From: Melampsora larici-populina 98AG31
Lineage: Eukaryota; Basidiomycota; Pucciniomycetes; Pucciniales; Melampsoraceae
DNA: 64,000 nt
Assembly (NCBI RefSeq): GCF_000204055.1
Contig: NW_006768786.1
Span: forward strand, 794,873-858,872
Reading direction: 5' to 3'
A model generated the notes under the pieces. The model made no database searches. It was not told the origin of the DNA and saw nothing but the letters and a program-made list of their open reading frames with translations. Positions 23,051-35,400 of the stretch are shown here, piece by piece. Position 1 is the stretch's first letter. The number at the start of each line of letters is the position of its first letter. The translations under genes and the position numbers were made by a program.

Positions 23051-24473
23051 TTACTTGTCCATGCGGTCGTTTCGATTTTTCCACATGTCAAATTGACATA
23101 CATACTTCGCAATCCACTGTGGTATATTTGTGGTTCCGATTGTGGTTGAGGTGGACTGGCCGTAGAGATCAGGAAAAGGGAATGATTGCGCGCCGGGACT
23201 GAGGTTAACAAAATGCATACCGTCGACAAATGTGAGCACAATAGGGTCATTGTCATTAGGTGGTGTGCGATAGGGAAGGAAAGAGTAACAATAGGCCTCC
23301 ACTGGATCAAATACAATAAGAGGACAGTCGTAAGCACTGGCAATAACGTATCCTGTGTAAGGCATGCGTAACCAGAATTCTCGAGAGCACGTGATACCCT
23401 GAGGTTGGAGTCGCATCAGTAGATCATCAATCACTTCGGCGGCATACGGTTTAGTATTACGTCTAGTGCGCATTCCTGACTTCATGCCCGGAGTGGTTGA
23501 AATAAGTTTCTGATGGTCTTCTCTATATTCAAGGAGCTCATCGTATAGTTTTTGGCGAACTGAAATGTAAGATTCTGTTGTGTACTGTTTGAGGCCAGCA
23601 GCAATGGCAAGGTATCCGCAATTGCCAAAGGCCGGTGGGTTGAATACCGACTTGACAAAGGGAACAATGACTTGAGGTATTTGTTTCAAGACTTTTTGTT
23701 CGACACGTGATACCAGTGAGCTTTTAGAAGATGATTTGAATGGATTCGTGCTCGATCTTAGGTTGAGTGGTTCCTTTGGTATGATGGCCACAGCTTGGGC
23801 TTTTGCTTCCTCGTATGGAAATACGGCGGAGCCATATGCACGACTGGCTTCCAAAGTGCAGCGTACCTTTGGATCACTTCGATCCAATTTGAGATCGTCT
23901 GCTATTAAACACATTGACACTTCTGGAATAAGAACTTGTCGCAAATAAACTTCTGGCCGAAGAGGCAATGCTCTTATTGAATTGAGATGTGATTCACTAG
24001 TTGAATTGTGAATGAAGAGCGCCTCCAGTGACCGCACAATAATTTCGAAGCCCTGATAACCATAACTGATATAAGTGACAAATGCACATCGTAAGTAACT
24101 GAGTTAATCAGAAGGATAGAGTCAGTTTCAGAACTCACTATCCTGGTTGCTCAACCTCAAAGTCTTCGAGTGTGGCAAATCCAAGGTTTCTCTTGACACC
24201 TTTTCCCCTCATCTTGGCCTCGGCCTCCTCCAAAAATTCTGACCTTTCGAGTTTACCGACAATCTTGCTGAGAAAGGGAAAATGGCTATTGATCCGCCTG
24301 TTATAAATAGAAGGTCAAGGGTTAATGAGTTGCAATCTTTGTATTTTGATAGAGTGGACATACGCTGGTAAATAATGAAAGTCAATAGTGGCAGGCCACC
24401 CCTTGCTGACGCCTGCGGGAATGATCTCTCTTTCGGCCTCATGCAATGCGCAAAAGTCTGCTGTCTGGGCAAA
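23051..24473 (-). CDS. RTC4-like domain fused to OTU-like cysteine protease domain (MULE cargo)
   Basis: Three exons (24473-24364, 24297-24139, 24065-23051) follow in frame from the MULE transposase exon ending at 24555, so this may be the C-terminal part of one polyprotein. The first part, FCALHEAEREIIP, then GWPATIDF, PGYYGYQGFEI and LIPEVSMCLIADD, resembles the RTC4-like domain of fungal proteins. The second part resembles an OTU deubiquitinase fold: NPPAFGNCGYLAIAAGL with the candidate Cys, a YISVRQKLYDEL helix, and GMHFVNL with the candidate His. The usual Asp before the Cys loop is not evident, so activity is uncertain. No stop or frameshift interrupts it. A SUMO/ubiquitin-protease role for MULE proteins is known from plant ULP1-carrying MULEs; the parallel here is inference. 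Confidence 0.7.
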
Positions 24474-24554
24474 CTATAAAAACCAAATCGTTAAGAAACC
24501 CAATGCATAAGCGTACAGAAAAGGAAACAAAATCACAACATAGTCAGAACTCAC

Positions 24555-27500
24555 TGGAAGTGACATGGCTCCTGGTCGACCAATCCCTTTGCGGACGTTT
24601 GGCATGGCAAGAAGAGCAGCTTGCAAGTTAATGAGCTTCAAGGAGGGATCTTTGGGTAGAGGGTCGTCACAAAACGGAAACAGATCTGCGTGATCTTCTT
24701 CGAGAGATTCGGAGCTGTCTGAGTCATTCAACTCGGCTTCATGGAAGGTGTCTAAATTGGATTCTGATGATTTGTAATTATCGGACTCTGATGAGGACTC
24801 TGATGATTGAATCTTAGATTTCGGTAACCGTTGTTCTTTGTCAGAACTTTCTTCAATCACATCCTTGGGTGCTGGTCCAGACGATGTTGAAGCCACAGGT
24901 ACTAAGTTGACCTTTACTTTACCGTTTTGGTCTTTGACATCCTGAGCAATGCGACGTGGACAAGTTGTGATTCGGTGACCAGAGGTATGACAATAGCTAC
25001 ATTTGTTGCTGCGTGGTTTCTTTTTGGCCTCGTCCATTTCGTGCTGAGATTTCCATCTGCCTTCATTGTGAGTGGGTGCAGAACGTTTAGATTTGTTTGC
25101 TCGTGGCCGGCCACGGTTGTTCGTTTTGACGATGGCATTCAACATCGGCACAAGCGTGTAACGGTGAGTTTCAAGTAGTCCAATTTCGCAATACAATTTG
25201 CGAAGCGTGTGTTCAGGCAAGTCCAGAAGGCTGTCAAAATTCATGCGTGCGGCCACCTTCAGCCCGTCGTGGTGAGCCGGAGGTATGTCCATGTACAAGT
25301 GCCACTGGGGGTGAATAAGGTCTGCCGAGAGATAGTCGCTGTTGTTGCGAGCAGTTGATAGTTTGTGAGAGCATGGAAGCCCCCATGCTCCTCGAAAGGT
25401 GTGAGTACAAGGTATGTTGAGTGTGTTCGGGATTAAATCGTACTGTTCCTTCAACTTCTTGAGGGCAAAATGGGATACTACACAGTTGAGTTCTTTGAAA
25501 AAAATTGGGAGACCTTGAAGAACTTTGGTCTTCTCAATTCCAACCAAAACTGTAATCTCAGTTACCTGGTGTTCTTCAAAACGTTTGAACGAGTTGAAGC
25601 ACGTCAGGAAGTCATTGTTACGACCATCCAGGAATCACTTAGCTCGGAAGTGACTACCTTCAACTCGTGAGGTTGAAGAGTTTCCAAAATGGGGCGCCTG
25701 TGACGTGAAGAGAGTGACAAATTTTTCCGTGCGGTGAAGCCAAGTACTTTGCAGATATTTGAAGACGTTGTGAGATTTGGACACCTTAGTAACTTCTGCA
25801 AGGTTATTTTCATAGTCTTCAGTGGTGGAAGATGCAACAAATCTATTCCAAATTTTCATAAAATCCGTCCATTCTGGTTCGGTGAATTTGCTTTTGCAAT
25901 TTTTTGCTATGTTTATATTGATATGCCAAACGCAAAGGATGTGAGTTGAATCAGGGAAAACCGTTTTGATGGCATTGAACAGGGCTGGCTCGGCGTCGGT
26001 TGCAAAAGTTTCTGGCATTGGAACAGGTGAGCTGCCGTCCTCGTTGTGAAATATGACATTTTTCAACTGATTTAAAGCCCATTTGTACTGAGACTCAACC
26101 TCACTGCTCATGAAGCACATGGCAACCGTGAATGACTTGTGTGTGTTAGTAGTACCAACTATATGTAAGAGAGGAAGATTAAAACAATCCGTTTTATACG
26201 TGCAGTCAAGGCTGAGCACTGTTGGGAAACGACGAGCTAGGCGTATCGCGGAAGGGCTTGCAAAGAAGAGATTTTGAAGAATTCCCGTGTCCGAAGTAAG
26301 AGTTCGATGGGCCCAATTGCTCTGAGCAATCAAATCAAAGAGGCCTTGAATGGGAGATTGTCCATTGAGCCAGGTATCACGCAAGCGAGATCTCACGTTG
26401 TGTATATCGCGAACTAATGGTTGAGATACAGGTTCTACTTTGATAAGGGAACGAGATGCACGGCATCCAGCCGATGATAGAAGGTCGATTTGTTTAATGA
26501 TCTGAGTGGGGAAACGACGGTAGATTGCCAAATCGTGCGGTTGATCAAAAGGGTCGTGATTGTGATAAAGTTTAACAGCGTTCTTGATGTCTTGCGTGAC
26601 AAACCAGCGGTCCTTCGCTGCGCGGTAGTTGAGAGAAATCTCAAATAAACATCCAGTTTTCTTCGAGGATGAACATTGTATTGTAGGTTTCGCCGGGTTA
26701 GAGGGTTGAACAGCAGGAAGCATGGTTGCACTCGATTTGTGACCAAGAGCACATCGTAAGTAGATTCTGACAGTTGCCTGACCTTCTGTCTTATGACTTT
26801 TGACAGCAAGTGCATAGCCTTGGTGGCGAGCTACAGCGTACATGTACATTAGGCCATTCTCCATCTCCAAGAATTGTTTGCCCACCTTAGGGGATCTAAG
26901 CAAACGTACAGGAGTTGCTCCTGATGAAATCAAAAACCAAAACAAAGGCATTCGTCAGTTTGTTACTTGCAGATGACGTGATATGAAATAGAAACTTACC
27001 GATTGCTGGCCAGTCGTCATCCCGTTCATTCGGCACTTCTTCAACATCATCGTCCAATACAATTGGTTAAGTGGTTGGAAGGTGAGTTGCTGGGGTGGTA
27101 GCTGATGGATTGACTGCTGTGGTCTGGGTGCTCACAGGTGAAATGATGGTATCGGTTGGAATGCTAGTGGTGGTGGTGTTGGTTGCTGAACTTTTTGTAG
27201 ATGGTGCGGGTGTTGGAGGTATAGGTGTACAAGACACACCTTCTGTTGCTTGGGGATAGACGTGAGGATGTTGACTGTAGGGAGTCATCGAAAAGCCTGA
27301 AGATTGATGATACACATGACGCCACGGTTTGAACTGACTGCCTGCAATGCTGGTGTTGGGGAACATTGGCGCAGTAGCATACGACAGGCCTGGTGGTGGT
27401 GGAGGCGGATACCAGTATACAGGTTGATTGAAGTTGTTATGGTGGTTGAAGTGGTTAGGAGGTGGGGCGTTTGAATGAAACGCATGTGGTTGAATTGGTG

Positions 27501-27615
27501 GGTATGGGAAGCTGGGATTGGGGGGATCGGGGTACTGTACAACCTCTGACACGACCTCCGATGTCAAGGAAGCCCTCGGATCAATTGAGTGATCACGTTG
27601 CTGCTGATTGGACAT
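24555..27615 (-). pseudogene. MULE transposase with CCHC zinc knuckle, two in-frame stops
   Basis: Exon 1 (27615-27000) encodes a Pro/Asn/His-rich N-terminus and exon 2 (26920-24555) the core. The core shows the MULE DDE signature: LSLDCTYKTD with first Asp, then ATDAEPALFNAIKTVFP with second Asp and CVWHIN, then the SRVEG block. After it come a SWIM-like CTHTF...GLPCSHKL segment, an Asn/Arg-rich linker and a zinc knuckle CSYCHTSGHRITTC. The frame has a TAA at 27069-27067 and a TGA at 25637-25635, both in otherwise continuous, alignable sequence; each could come from one C-to-T change (CAA, CGA). There are no frameshifts. This copy is probably inactive unless the stops are bypassed. The chain continues by splicing into the RTC4-OTU region. 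Confidence 0.85.
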
Positions 27616-28159
27616 TAGGTGGCCTTGAAAATCCAATACACTACGGGATGCGGGGAATTATGCAGTTGCAGAACAGATGTGTGGTTCTCTTAAAGTTTGA
27701 TCGATGAGATCAATGGATGCTTGATGAAGTACGGTGGGAAGATGATTGTGATTTGGTGGGTAAATAGCTGATTAGGTGGTGGGAACAAGGGAAGTGATTA
27801 ATGGGAACAAGATGGAAAGGGAGCTGAAGTGGGAAAAGTGCACAAGGACAAACCGCAAGGGCAGGTTGAGGAGGTCCGTACTTATAGGAAGTGGTGTCAG
27901 GGGCCGGTCCGGGCGCAGAGTTGATGTTTAGCCCCTTTCAGCATTCTCTCGTAAATTTTCGCTTCTTTTGTCACATAAATTAGGGAAAATATGAGCAAAA
28001 CGGGCGGTGTTGTGGCATAGTGCCCTTGAAAGGAGCCCTCGAGGTCCGAACAGGCCAAAATTTGGCTGGGCGCTGTCGGGCATCTTCAGGTATGTCGGGT
28101 AATACACCGGGCGCTGGATATCAGCTAAGCGGGCGCTAAATAGTGGGATCCTTTATCAA

Positions 28160-29748
28160 TAAGTATGTTCTGAAGGATTTATAAACATAAAATCATGTGC
28201 TGACTATCTCACTTTATCGTATGAAAGATCTTCAGGTAAGCTGTAAGTGGATATGTATCATTCACAATTACAACTCCCGTGATGAACCCAACAGTTGATG
28301 ATGAAACCCAGCTATCTGTGCATAGATTCCTACAAATGTGAGTGATTGATCACAGGGGAAACTCATAAAGGAAATAAGATGATATTTATCAAAAAAGAAA
28401 AGAAGTAAGAAGCTTACTTAGAGCATCCACAGTGGTCCCCCAATTGTGCAGGCTCTCAATGATGCAGGGGGTCAAATAGCCAAAAAACACTACAACAAAC
28501 CTCACACCTTTGGGGGTCAGACAAGACACCAGAATACCCATATAAAGGGTGGTCATTAGAAAACAGGAATTTCAAGCTTGCTTGGAAACTTTTCCCATGC
28601 TTTGTCCATAGGTTTAAGACTAGTTGAATCTTTCTAATCAGCTGTATCAAACTTAGCAACTCTGAAATCCTTGATAATCAAAGGCAGAAACCAGTAAAAT
28701 CTAAGAGAGCACTGTATAATCCCATGGGGTGTGGTTCCACTTAAGCCCAAAAGTCATGTTTTCTGATAAGTACCTTTTATTATAGGGGCATTCTGGGGTC
28801 TTGGTGTGTTACAAGTATATATTGGGGAAACTCTGGTGAAACTTCATTACACATGTCCCCAGTCAAAACTTGTTAAGATAGGTTAAGTTACTATCTTGTT
28901 ATGGAGTCAAAGATCACTATCCATTTATGGTAATTGGATGTTTATAGAAATAGAATTTGTGAGCGTTGGACTAGATCAAGATCTGTCATGCAGTGACTAG
29001 TGCGAAAATCAGTGAAGAGTACAAAGGGGCTATTTGGGAAATTGAATCAAGGGGTAAAATGGTGGATTCTTTTGGGTTTATCTTTTCTCTTTTTGTAATT
29101 CTCTTTTCCTCTCTTTTTCTGCTTCTTTTCGTGTCAAAAAGAATCAGTAAGTTTCTCCTAAATTCATTCTCCTGATTTCTCATTTACCAACGAGTCTGAT
29201 AGTGTTATCTTCAACTTAGATTTCATATTTTATTTTGTTCATTCAAACCCTTACACGTGCTCCACACTTTTGCTTTGAGCTCGCAGGTAGTGATATCTTA
29301 TCTACTTTATCTCAAGTTATTGTGTTCTTTTCTGATCTCTTTCACTTTCACTTTTGTTCTCTTACTGTGCTGTTAGGTTAGTGTTTTAGTTCTCGCCGTT
29401 GAATAGCAGAAGCTATAGTCTAATACGGAACCTGCTGCCCTCAGGATTCCCTCTCTATACTATACGCTTTTCTAGCTACACAGTCAACCTAAAGATTCAA
29501 CTTGAATCTTGAGACAAAAACACCTTGAGAACTTCTATAAAACTCACATTTGTGCTCCACATCACCACTACTAGTTGTATCTCTCCTTATCCAACAATCT
29601 CAATAATCAGGATACCAGAACCAGAATTAGACTAGAACCTGTATGTTAGCTTAAAATAACTCACAAGATATTCTCAGCCTCAAACAAAAATAAGCAATTT
29701 GGTCTTGAACACTGCTGGACTGTTCTCTGTGTACATCAAAAGTTGACA
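28160..29748. other. Non-coding; possible PIF/Harbinger left end
   Basis: At 28421 the string GAGCATCCACAGTGG follows TTA (28418-28420). That resembles PIF/Harbinger terminal sequences and their TTA target site, and fits the transposase remains nearby. I found no matching right end. The rest shows no gene. Confidence 0.4.
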
Positions 29749-30036
29749 ATGGCTTGTGATCAACTTAAGAATAAGGGTGAAGAATCAAACAAGCAAAAAG
29801 CTGCACCACCACCTTCTTCCAGCATGGTGAGTTCCAATTTGGGTACTGCACCACCGTCTTCTGTATCTTCTTTTGTTTTCTCCAACTCTGAACCCAATTC
29901 AGACCCACCAAAACGACTGATTGGTCAAAAAAGGGCAAAAGTGGCAAAACTCCTTGATGGGGCCGAGCCAAAGGAATTGACTGGGGCTGGGGATGAGATA
30001 GCTGCAGCAATCACAAAGCTGGCTAGCTCTTCTTGA
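29749..30036 (+). CDS. Short protein, possibly remnant of Harbinger Myb/NAM-associated ORF
   Basis: A 95-residue Ser/Pro-rich frame with a central KRLIGQKRAKVAKLLDG motif. This resembles the 'PIG.KKAK' motif of the NAM-associated C-terminal domain found in the second protein of many basidiomycete PIF/Harbinger elements. Its position next to Harbinger transposase remains on the opposite strand agrees. It is short for that family, so it is a fragment or a partial exon. Confidence 0.4.
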   Translation: MACDQLKNKGEESNKQKAAPPPSSSMVSSNLGTAPPSSVSSFVFSNSEPNSDPPKRLIGQKRAKVAKLLDGAEPKELTGAGDEIAAAITKLASSS

Positions 30037-30445
30037 GCCAAGCGGCTGCTGCTTCTTGTCAGGAATCAGATCAAGCGGATGTTCCCAACTCCACTGGAAA
30101 ATTTGGACAAGATGAATTGTGATACTTGCACGCCTGGCGCAAACAAGTCATGGAGAGATCTTGGGCAAGACAACAAGGTGTAGGTGGTTTAAGTATTCCA
30201 TTCAATAATCAGGGCAATAATTTGATTAGGTTTCTTTCTTTTGACCATATCAGACACCAAATCCAGATGAGTATGTAGCTGACCGAGAGACCAAAGTGTA
30301 GTGTAAGACAAATTGATCACAAACAAAATTGGTGTTTGTGAATCACTGAGGAGAGCATACAAATATAGAATATGCATAAATCTTTGATAAATGTCCTCAA
30401 CTACCCTTCTTGTTTGCCATTCTGCTCCCATACATGTCAATCAAA

Positions 30446-31450
30446 TCAACATGAGTTCTTGGTATTGATGTTTATCCCACATTGCACAAAGTTGGTTGAG
30501 GTAGTGCTCAAATTCAGCATACAAGTCAGGAGCTGGCTTGGTTGCTGGTTGTGCATTTTCAAGGTAAGATGGAATGCCACATTTGTAACAGCCAGCAATT
30601 TGTTTTTTGTGACTTGCTTATTGTGCAAGATCACTGTAAAATATACTATTTGCAGCAATTCAGCTGTGTCCCAAAGCCTTGCAGGCCAGTTGAGAATACT
30701 GAATCTTGCAAATAAAATTGCAAAGGTGCACTTGACATTTGCAAGGCCTCTTGGAGCTTTGAAAACAATTAGATAATCTGAGTCAGCTACACAATGAGCT
30801 CAAAGTAAATAATACATATGTACTTTTTCTTTTTGATCACCATCTGAGACATGTTTTATTAAAGTTGCCCAGTCTGGATCAATTCTGTCCACTAAGTAAT
30901 AACCCTGGTGATAAGTTTTGCCATGGATTGTAACTCCACCTCGGGAGCTTTATCAGAACACAGAAGAGAGGTGATCAATCAAGTATAGTGATATCTTTCA
31001 GGGTTCCTGGAAGGCTGAAAAATGTATGCCAAATCCATGTATCATATGAAGAGACTACTTCCAAGACCATTGTGGGCACTTCTCTTTGCCTCAATATTGA
31101 ATGTGCCAAGCAGTAGGGCAGTTCTTCTACTCCAAGTGGGTACAGCCAAATGATCCTAACTCCTAACATGTGCAGAAGTCCACAATCTTGAGCTTCATTA
31201 AGTAACCTCTGAGTATCTTCTACAGTTGGCCTGCACAGGTATTCCTCCCTGTATAGCTGAACAACATTGTGACAAAAGACTTAAGGACATTCAAGCTCTG
31301 TTGACTTGCTAATCTGAATATATTTGTCATGACCAATGGCAGAAATCCCAGTGGTCATCTGTCGCATAGAGGCCGTGATTGTTTGATGAGGAGCAGACCA
31401 AGATGTTTGGTGGCATCATATTGCTGAATCCAGTAGTTGTTGTGGTTTTG
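30446..31450 (-). pseudogene. PIF/Harbinger transposase, decayed
   Basis: Several minus-strand frames align in order with PIF/Harbinger transposases: YREEYLCRPTVEDTQRLL, then SSYDTWIWHTFFSLPGT (first catalytic Asp region), then GYYLVDRIDPDWATL, then APRGLANVKCTFAILFARFS with WPARLWD and VIFTVILHN-like ending. These pieces lie in different frames and are broken by stops, so the gene is dead. The canonical element would also carry a Myb-like protein; the short frame at 29749 may be its trace. Confidence 0.75.
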
Positions 31451-32444
31451 AAGATCAATCAGAAGCCTTTCAAATATGACTCAATCAACTTGATACCTTC
31501 TTCAGAACTGATGGTTGGTGTAAGAATGATCCAGAGAAAGATGCTGTCTGTAAATGATGTTGTGTGCAAGCTGACAATACTGATTTATTTATGGATGTGG
31601 TTGGTTCTCTTCAGAAGGATCTTGTTTTGAACACACCTGATGTGCGCATTGCCCACGGCCTGGCTATGTCAAATCTTACCAACCAATGAGAAATGGATTT
31701 CCTCACTGCTAGCCATGATAGCCAAATGGTGATCATACATGATTTAGCATACATATTGCAAAAGATCTACAGATGAATGGTCCCAAGGATACATGATCTT
31801 CATGGGAGGATCCTCTTCCTGCCATATTGCTCAACCTTGTGAAAGAAAAAACTGAGTAAAACCAAAACTATGAGATTTGCAAGGGAGAGAATTTTTGAAA
31901 AAAATGGATCAACCATTGTTGGAACGGCTGCATATATAATGGCTGTGACATCACTGTGACTCTTCCGAATTTTGGACTTCTCAGAGTCCAGACTTAAGTA
32001 CACAGCCTACAAGATATCTGTATTATGTCAAGAAGCTGTATTTATGGAGATTTAGATTTTGCCAAGCCGAGGCTGGGTTTGAGCTTAATTTGATTTTGAG
32101 CTGTTTCCGACCTGAACTCGCTTGGCATGCCAAGACTTGCCAAGAACGATCAATCGATCACAAGCTCAATCAAGCTCATCTCACAGTAGACAGCACTTAA
32201 CAGTCACCACAACTTCTCTTCAAGCTTTAACTCATTGCTCCATCTCTTCTTCAAACTTCCCTCCGAGACTACACAGTTTCCTTGTCTGTCTGTGTACCGT
32301 ACTTGCCAGTTCCAACTCTTCATCTCCTCTGTTGTTCACTGTGCCTTTTTAAGAACTTGCAGATACAACCTCCTTTTATTTATCAGCCACACCCGTTTGT
32401 TTGCCAAGCATATATCCTCTACACTCGAACATTCTCCGCGGGCC
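31451..32444. other. Intergenic with RIM101 upstream region
   Basis: 31451-32040 shows no gene and may include further Harbinger remains. 32050-32444 is the leader and promoter of the PacC-family gene and is described separately for its GCCAAG sites. Confidence 0.4.
32061..32408. promoter_or_regulatory. Cluster of five GCCAAG (PacC-type) sites upstream of RIM101
   Basis: GCCAAG occurs at 32061-32066, 32129-32134, 32139-32144 and 32403-32408 on the plus strand and at 32121-32126 on the minus strand. The pair at 32121-32134 forms the perfect palindrome CTTGGCATGCCAAG. The PacC recognition core known from Aspergillus is GCCARG. Placement just ahead of a PacC-family gene suggests autoregulation; this is not shown. 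Confidence 0.55.
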
Positions 32445-35400
32445 ATGGTACATTCGTTGACCCACTCCCTTTCCGGTCATCTGCTCGACTCAACGGCTGA
32501 AATATTTGCCTGCGAATGGACTGAGCCTTCGTGTGGTTTAGTGTTTAACGACCCAGAGGTAGGCTTTCGATATCAGATTAGTTCTTCTATCTCGCAATTT
32601 ATTCGCTAACCATCATGTGCAATATTTCTATGAAGGCATTATATCATCACCTATGTGATCAACATATCGGTCGTAAATCGACAGGGAATTTAACCTTGAA
32701 ATGTCATTGGAAGGTAGAGCCGCTCATATCTATTGGCTTGACGAGCACTAGACTGATTGTGTTCTGCTTTATAGAATTGTGACACAGTCTGTGTGAAGCG
32801 TGATCATATCACAAGTCATTTGCGAGGTAAGCACCTACTTTTTTCTTGCCTTCAAGCCTGATTTTCTCAGTCCAAAAATTGAAGGATCCATCTTTTATTT
32901 ACAGTGCATACGCCACTCAAACCACACAGTTGTGAGGTACGCTACCCATTTCCATTTTTTGCATTGGTTTGAGTGCCAACACGGCAGATCGAGACCATAT
33001 GACAACCAGGCTGACCCAAAGTCAATCCCTCCATAGGTTTGTGGCAAAGCATTCAAGCGCCCTCAAGACTTGAAGAAGCATGAAAAGATTCATACCGAGG
33101 AACATCACATACAGCACAAACACTCTAAAGCCATGACTATCAGTGCTTCGACTTCCAGAACCGATTCTTCACGTCAATATGCACCTCTACCTCATCACGC
33201 GCAATCCCAACTCCAGCAACCAGCATACCCGCTATACTCGGGACAGCAGTCGACCCTACCTTATCCTGGAATCTCAACTGCTCATCTCGTTGGGCAACAG
33301 CAGCAAATAAACCACCAAACTGCTCTTCACCAGGCCGCCCAAGCGGCCGCTCAGGAAGTTTACAATTCGGTTTTAGCTTCGTCTAATCTCAATGTGCCCG
33401 GCAATCATCATGCTCTTCCACCTAGCACAACATCATCATACCCCAGCACATACTGCATGTCAGCTCCTTCCTATCCGTCACAATCTTCGGCTGTCTCGAT
33501 ATATCCCAGATTGACCCCCCCGGGAAGTATGGAGAACTCCGCCACAGGCTTCGCGCCTCTTCCCGTAATGTCTAGCAGCGCATGCGCATATCCAAACTCG
33601 GACACTGCCATGTCAGCTTGCCAGAACAACCGGCCTCCTACAAGTCTCAGTCATGATCCTTCGTCCTATCGTAATACGGACCCTTCTATGTCTCATGGAC
33701 ATCGCATCTCAGTCGAAGGTGGTCCTTCTACACGTCAAAATTTAGATGCTTCTGTGAACCTTTCTCCTGGTTTTCGAGCAAACCCTGTGGACAATAACAA
33801 CACCTTCAGAGACGCGCCGCGCCCAAATCCCGGTACCATCCCTATTGTACAAGGACACAAACGCGAGTTTGATGAAGTGACGCACGAGTTGATCTCAAGG
33901 CTAAAGCGGAGTAAATACGATGAAGGTTTGGAATGTTAGTAGCCCTTTCTCTTTGATGCGCGCATCAATTTGATGCTAAGAATCTTGTTATCGTAGCTAT
34001 TGAACGCGTCGCTAGGTTATTATCACCAGAAACAAATTATAGCCTCCCAGACTTGGATCGTCGCAACTCACTTTCCGATATGTCTTCTACCGCTTCTTCC
34101 CCTCATTCCTATAACAATGATGTTTCAGCATCTTTCACTCCACCCAGCGAACTTGAATGGCTCGCCGAACAATCAGAGGCCGATAAGTTAACCGATCTAC
34201 TGGCGTCGATTGGAACCGAGATTGAGTCCGCTACTGCCAATGCAATTGCTGGTACCTGGCCGGAAGACATTCCATATAACGTGGCTTTCCCGATCGATCC
34301 GAATGCCAATTATAAATTGCCATTCAATTTCTCACCCCCCGCTCTCCCTCAAACGTTCAATTCCAACCTAAGTTCTGGCTCGTATCAAAGTCAAGCTCAT
34401 CGACGTGGACCTGCACCAAGTTACCATTCCTTATCTCCTCCCACCAACTTCAATCCGACTCCTCATAGTTACCCAGTTCTTCCAACTTTTGGCTCAGATC
34501 AAATGTTCAACGAAAGCATGGCCAACATCCAGGAAAACATTCGGGTTTCAAGACCACTCGCTCCTCCACAGATTGCATCCGTATCTCCATCTTCTCATCC
34601 GATGAACATCCAGAGAGTCACACCGTTGCAAAGAGCTGTGCCGGTCGTTACTGCCGCTTCAGAGTCGTATGTGTCGGTTGACAGCCCAGGAACGGGCGGT
34701 TCGGACTCCAATCACCTTCCTTTCAACCAAAATGCGGGCTGCGAGGATCCTGATTGCAAATCCAAGAATTTAGAATTAGCACCTTTGACATCCTCTAACA
34801 AGTCGAATTTAGGAACTAGTACTACCTTACCCCCTCTCAGGACATTATTCCGAAACGTCAACACGATTTCAAAGAACTCTCCTAGCCCTCCCGCTTCTAA
34901 CAATTATTCGCGACCTAGTGACCAGAAAGCTCTTTATCCCTCTTTGGTCAACCTCACTGCGTCCTTTTCGCGTCTAGCGGATGAGGCGCAATCCCCAGGT
35001 GTGGAGCGACCAGGAACGGCTGATTCGTTGTCACGTCGGGTACACGGTATGAAATTGGCATCTAGGAAAGGCAGTGTTGCATCGCTCAGATCGGCACCAT
35101 CGCCACCAGCTTCAGAGGCTCATTCAATTGAATCTTTAGATGAACATATGGCTGCTTCTGAGACGGAGTCCCAACATGACCCAGAGCTACCGTCTAAACG
35201 GTTTCGAGTCTGTCATGCATCCAATGCCTTATCAGCATTCACTCCATCGAACGGTGCTCATCTATCTGTGGAACAACAAGAAAAGTTGGATCAAGCAAGA
35301 AGGCAATTGGCAGTTGTACATGCGATGATCGTTAAAGTTAATGAGATACATCGTGTGATGGCTTCGAGGCGATTAAAAGCCAAGGTTATTGAAAGAGATG

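Larger units (their letters stand above)
22656..28151 (-). mobile_element. MULE (Mutator-like) DNA transposon, 5.5 kb, complete ends
   Basis: Perfect 22-bp terminal inverted repeats start GGATCCCACTATTTAGC (22656-22677) and close at 28130-28151. The direct repeat TTTATCAA flanks both sides (22648-22655 and 28152-28159), an 8-bp target duplication typical of MULEs. The interior encodes a MULE transposase and, further downstream on the same strand, an RTC4-like plus OTU-like region. Short tandem GGCATA-type repeats lie just inside the left end (about 22856-22905). The intact ends and exact duplication suggest a fairly recent insertion, although the gene carries two stops. Confidence 0.95.

Noticed and set aside
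22668..23084. 138-codon minus-strand frame with hydrophobic Cys/Phe runs
   Set aside because: Begins inside the MULE terminus and consists of low-complexity sequence from subterminal repeats and poly-pyrimidine tracts.
33070..33939. Frame read as a separate gene
   Set aside because: It is exon 5 of RIM101: it starts within the third zinc finger and its end joins in phase to exon 6.
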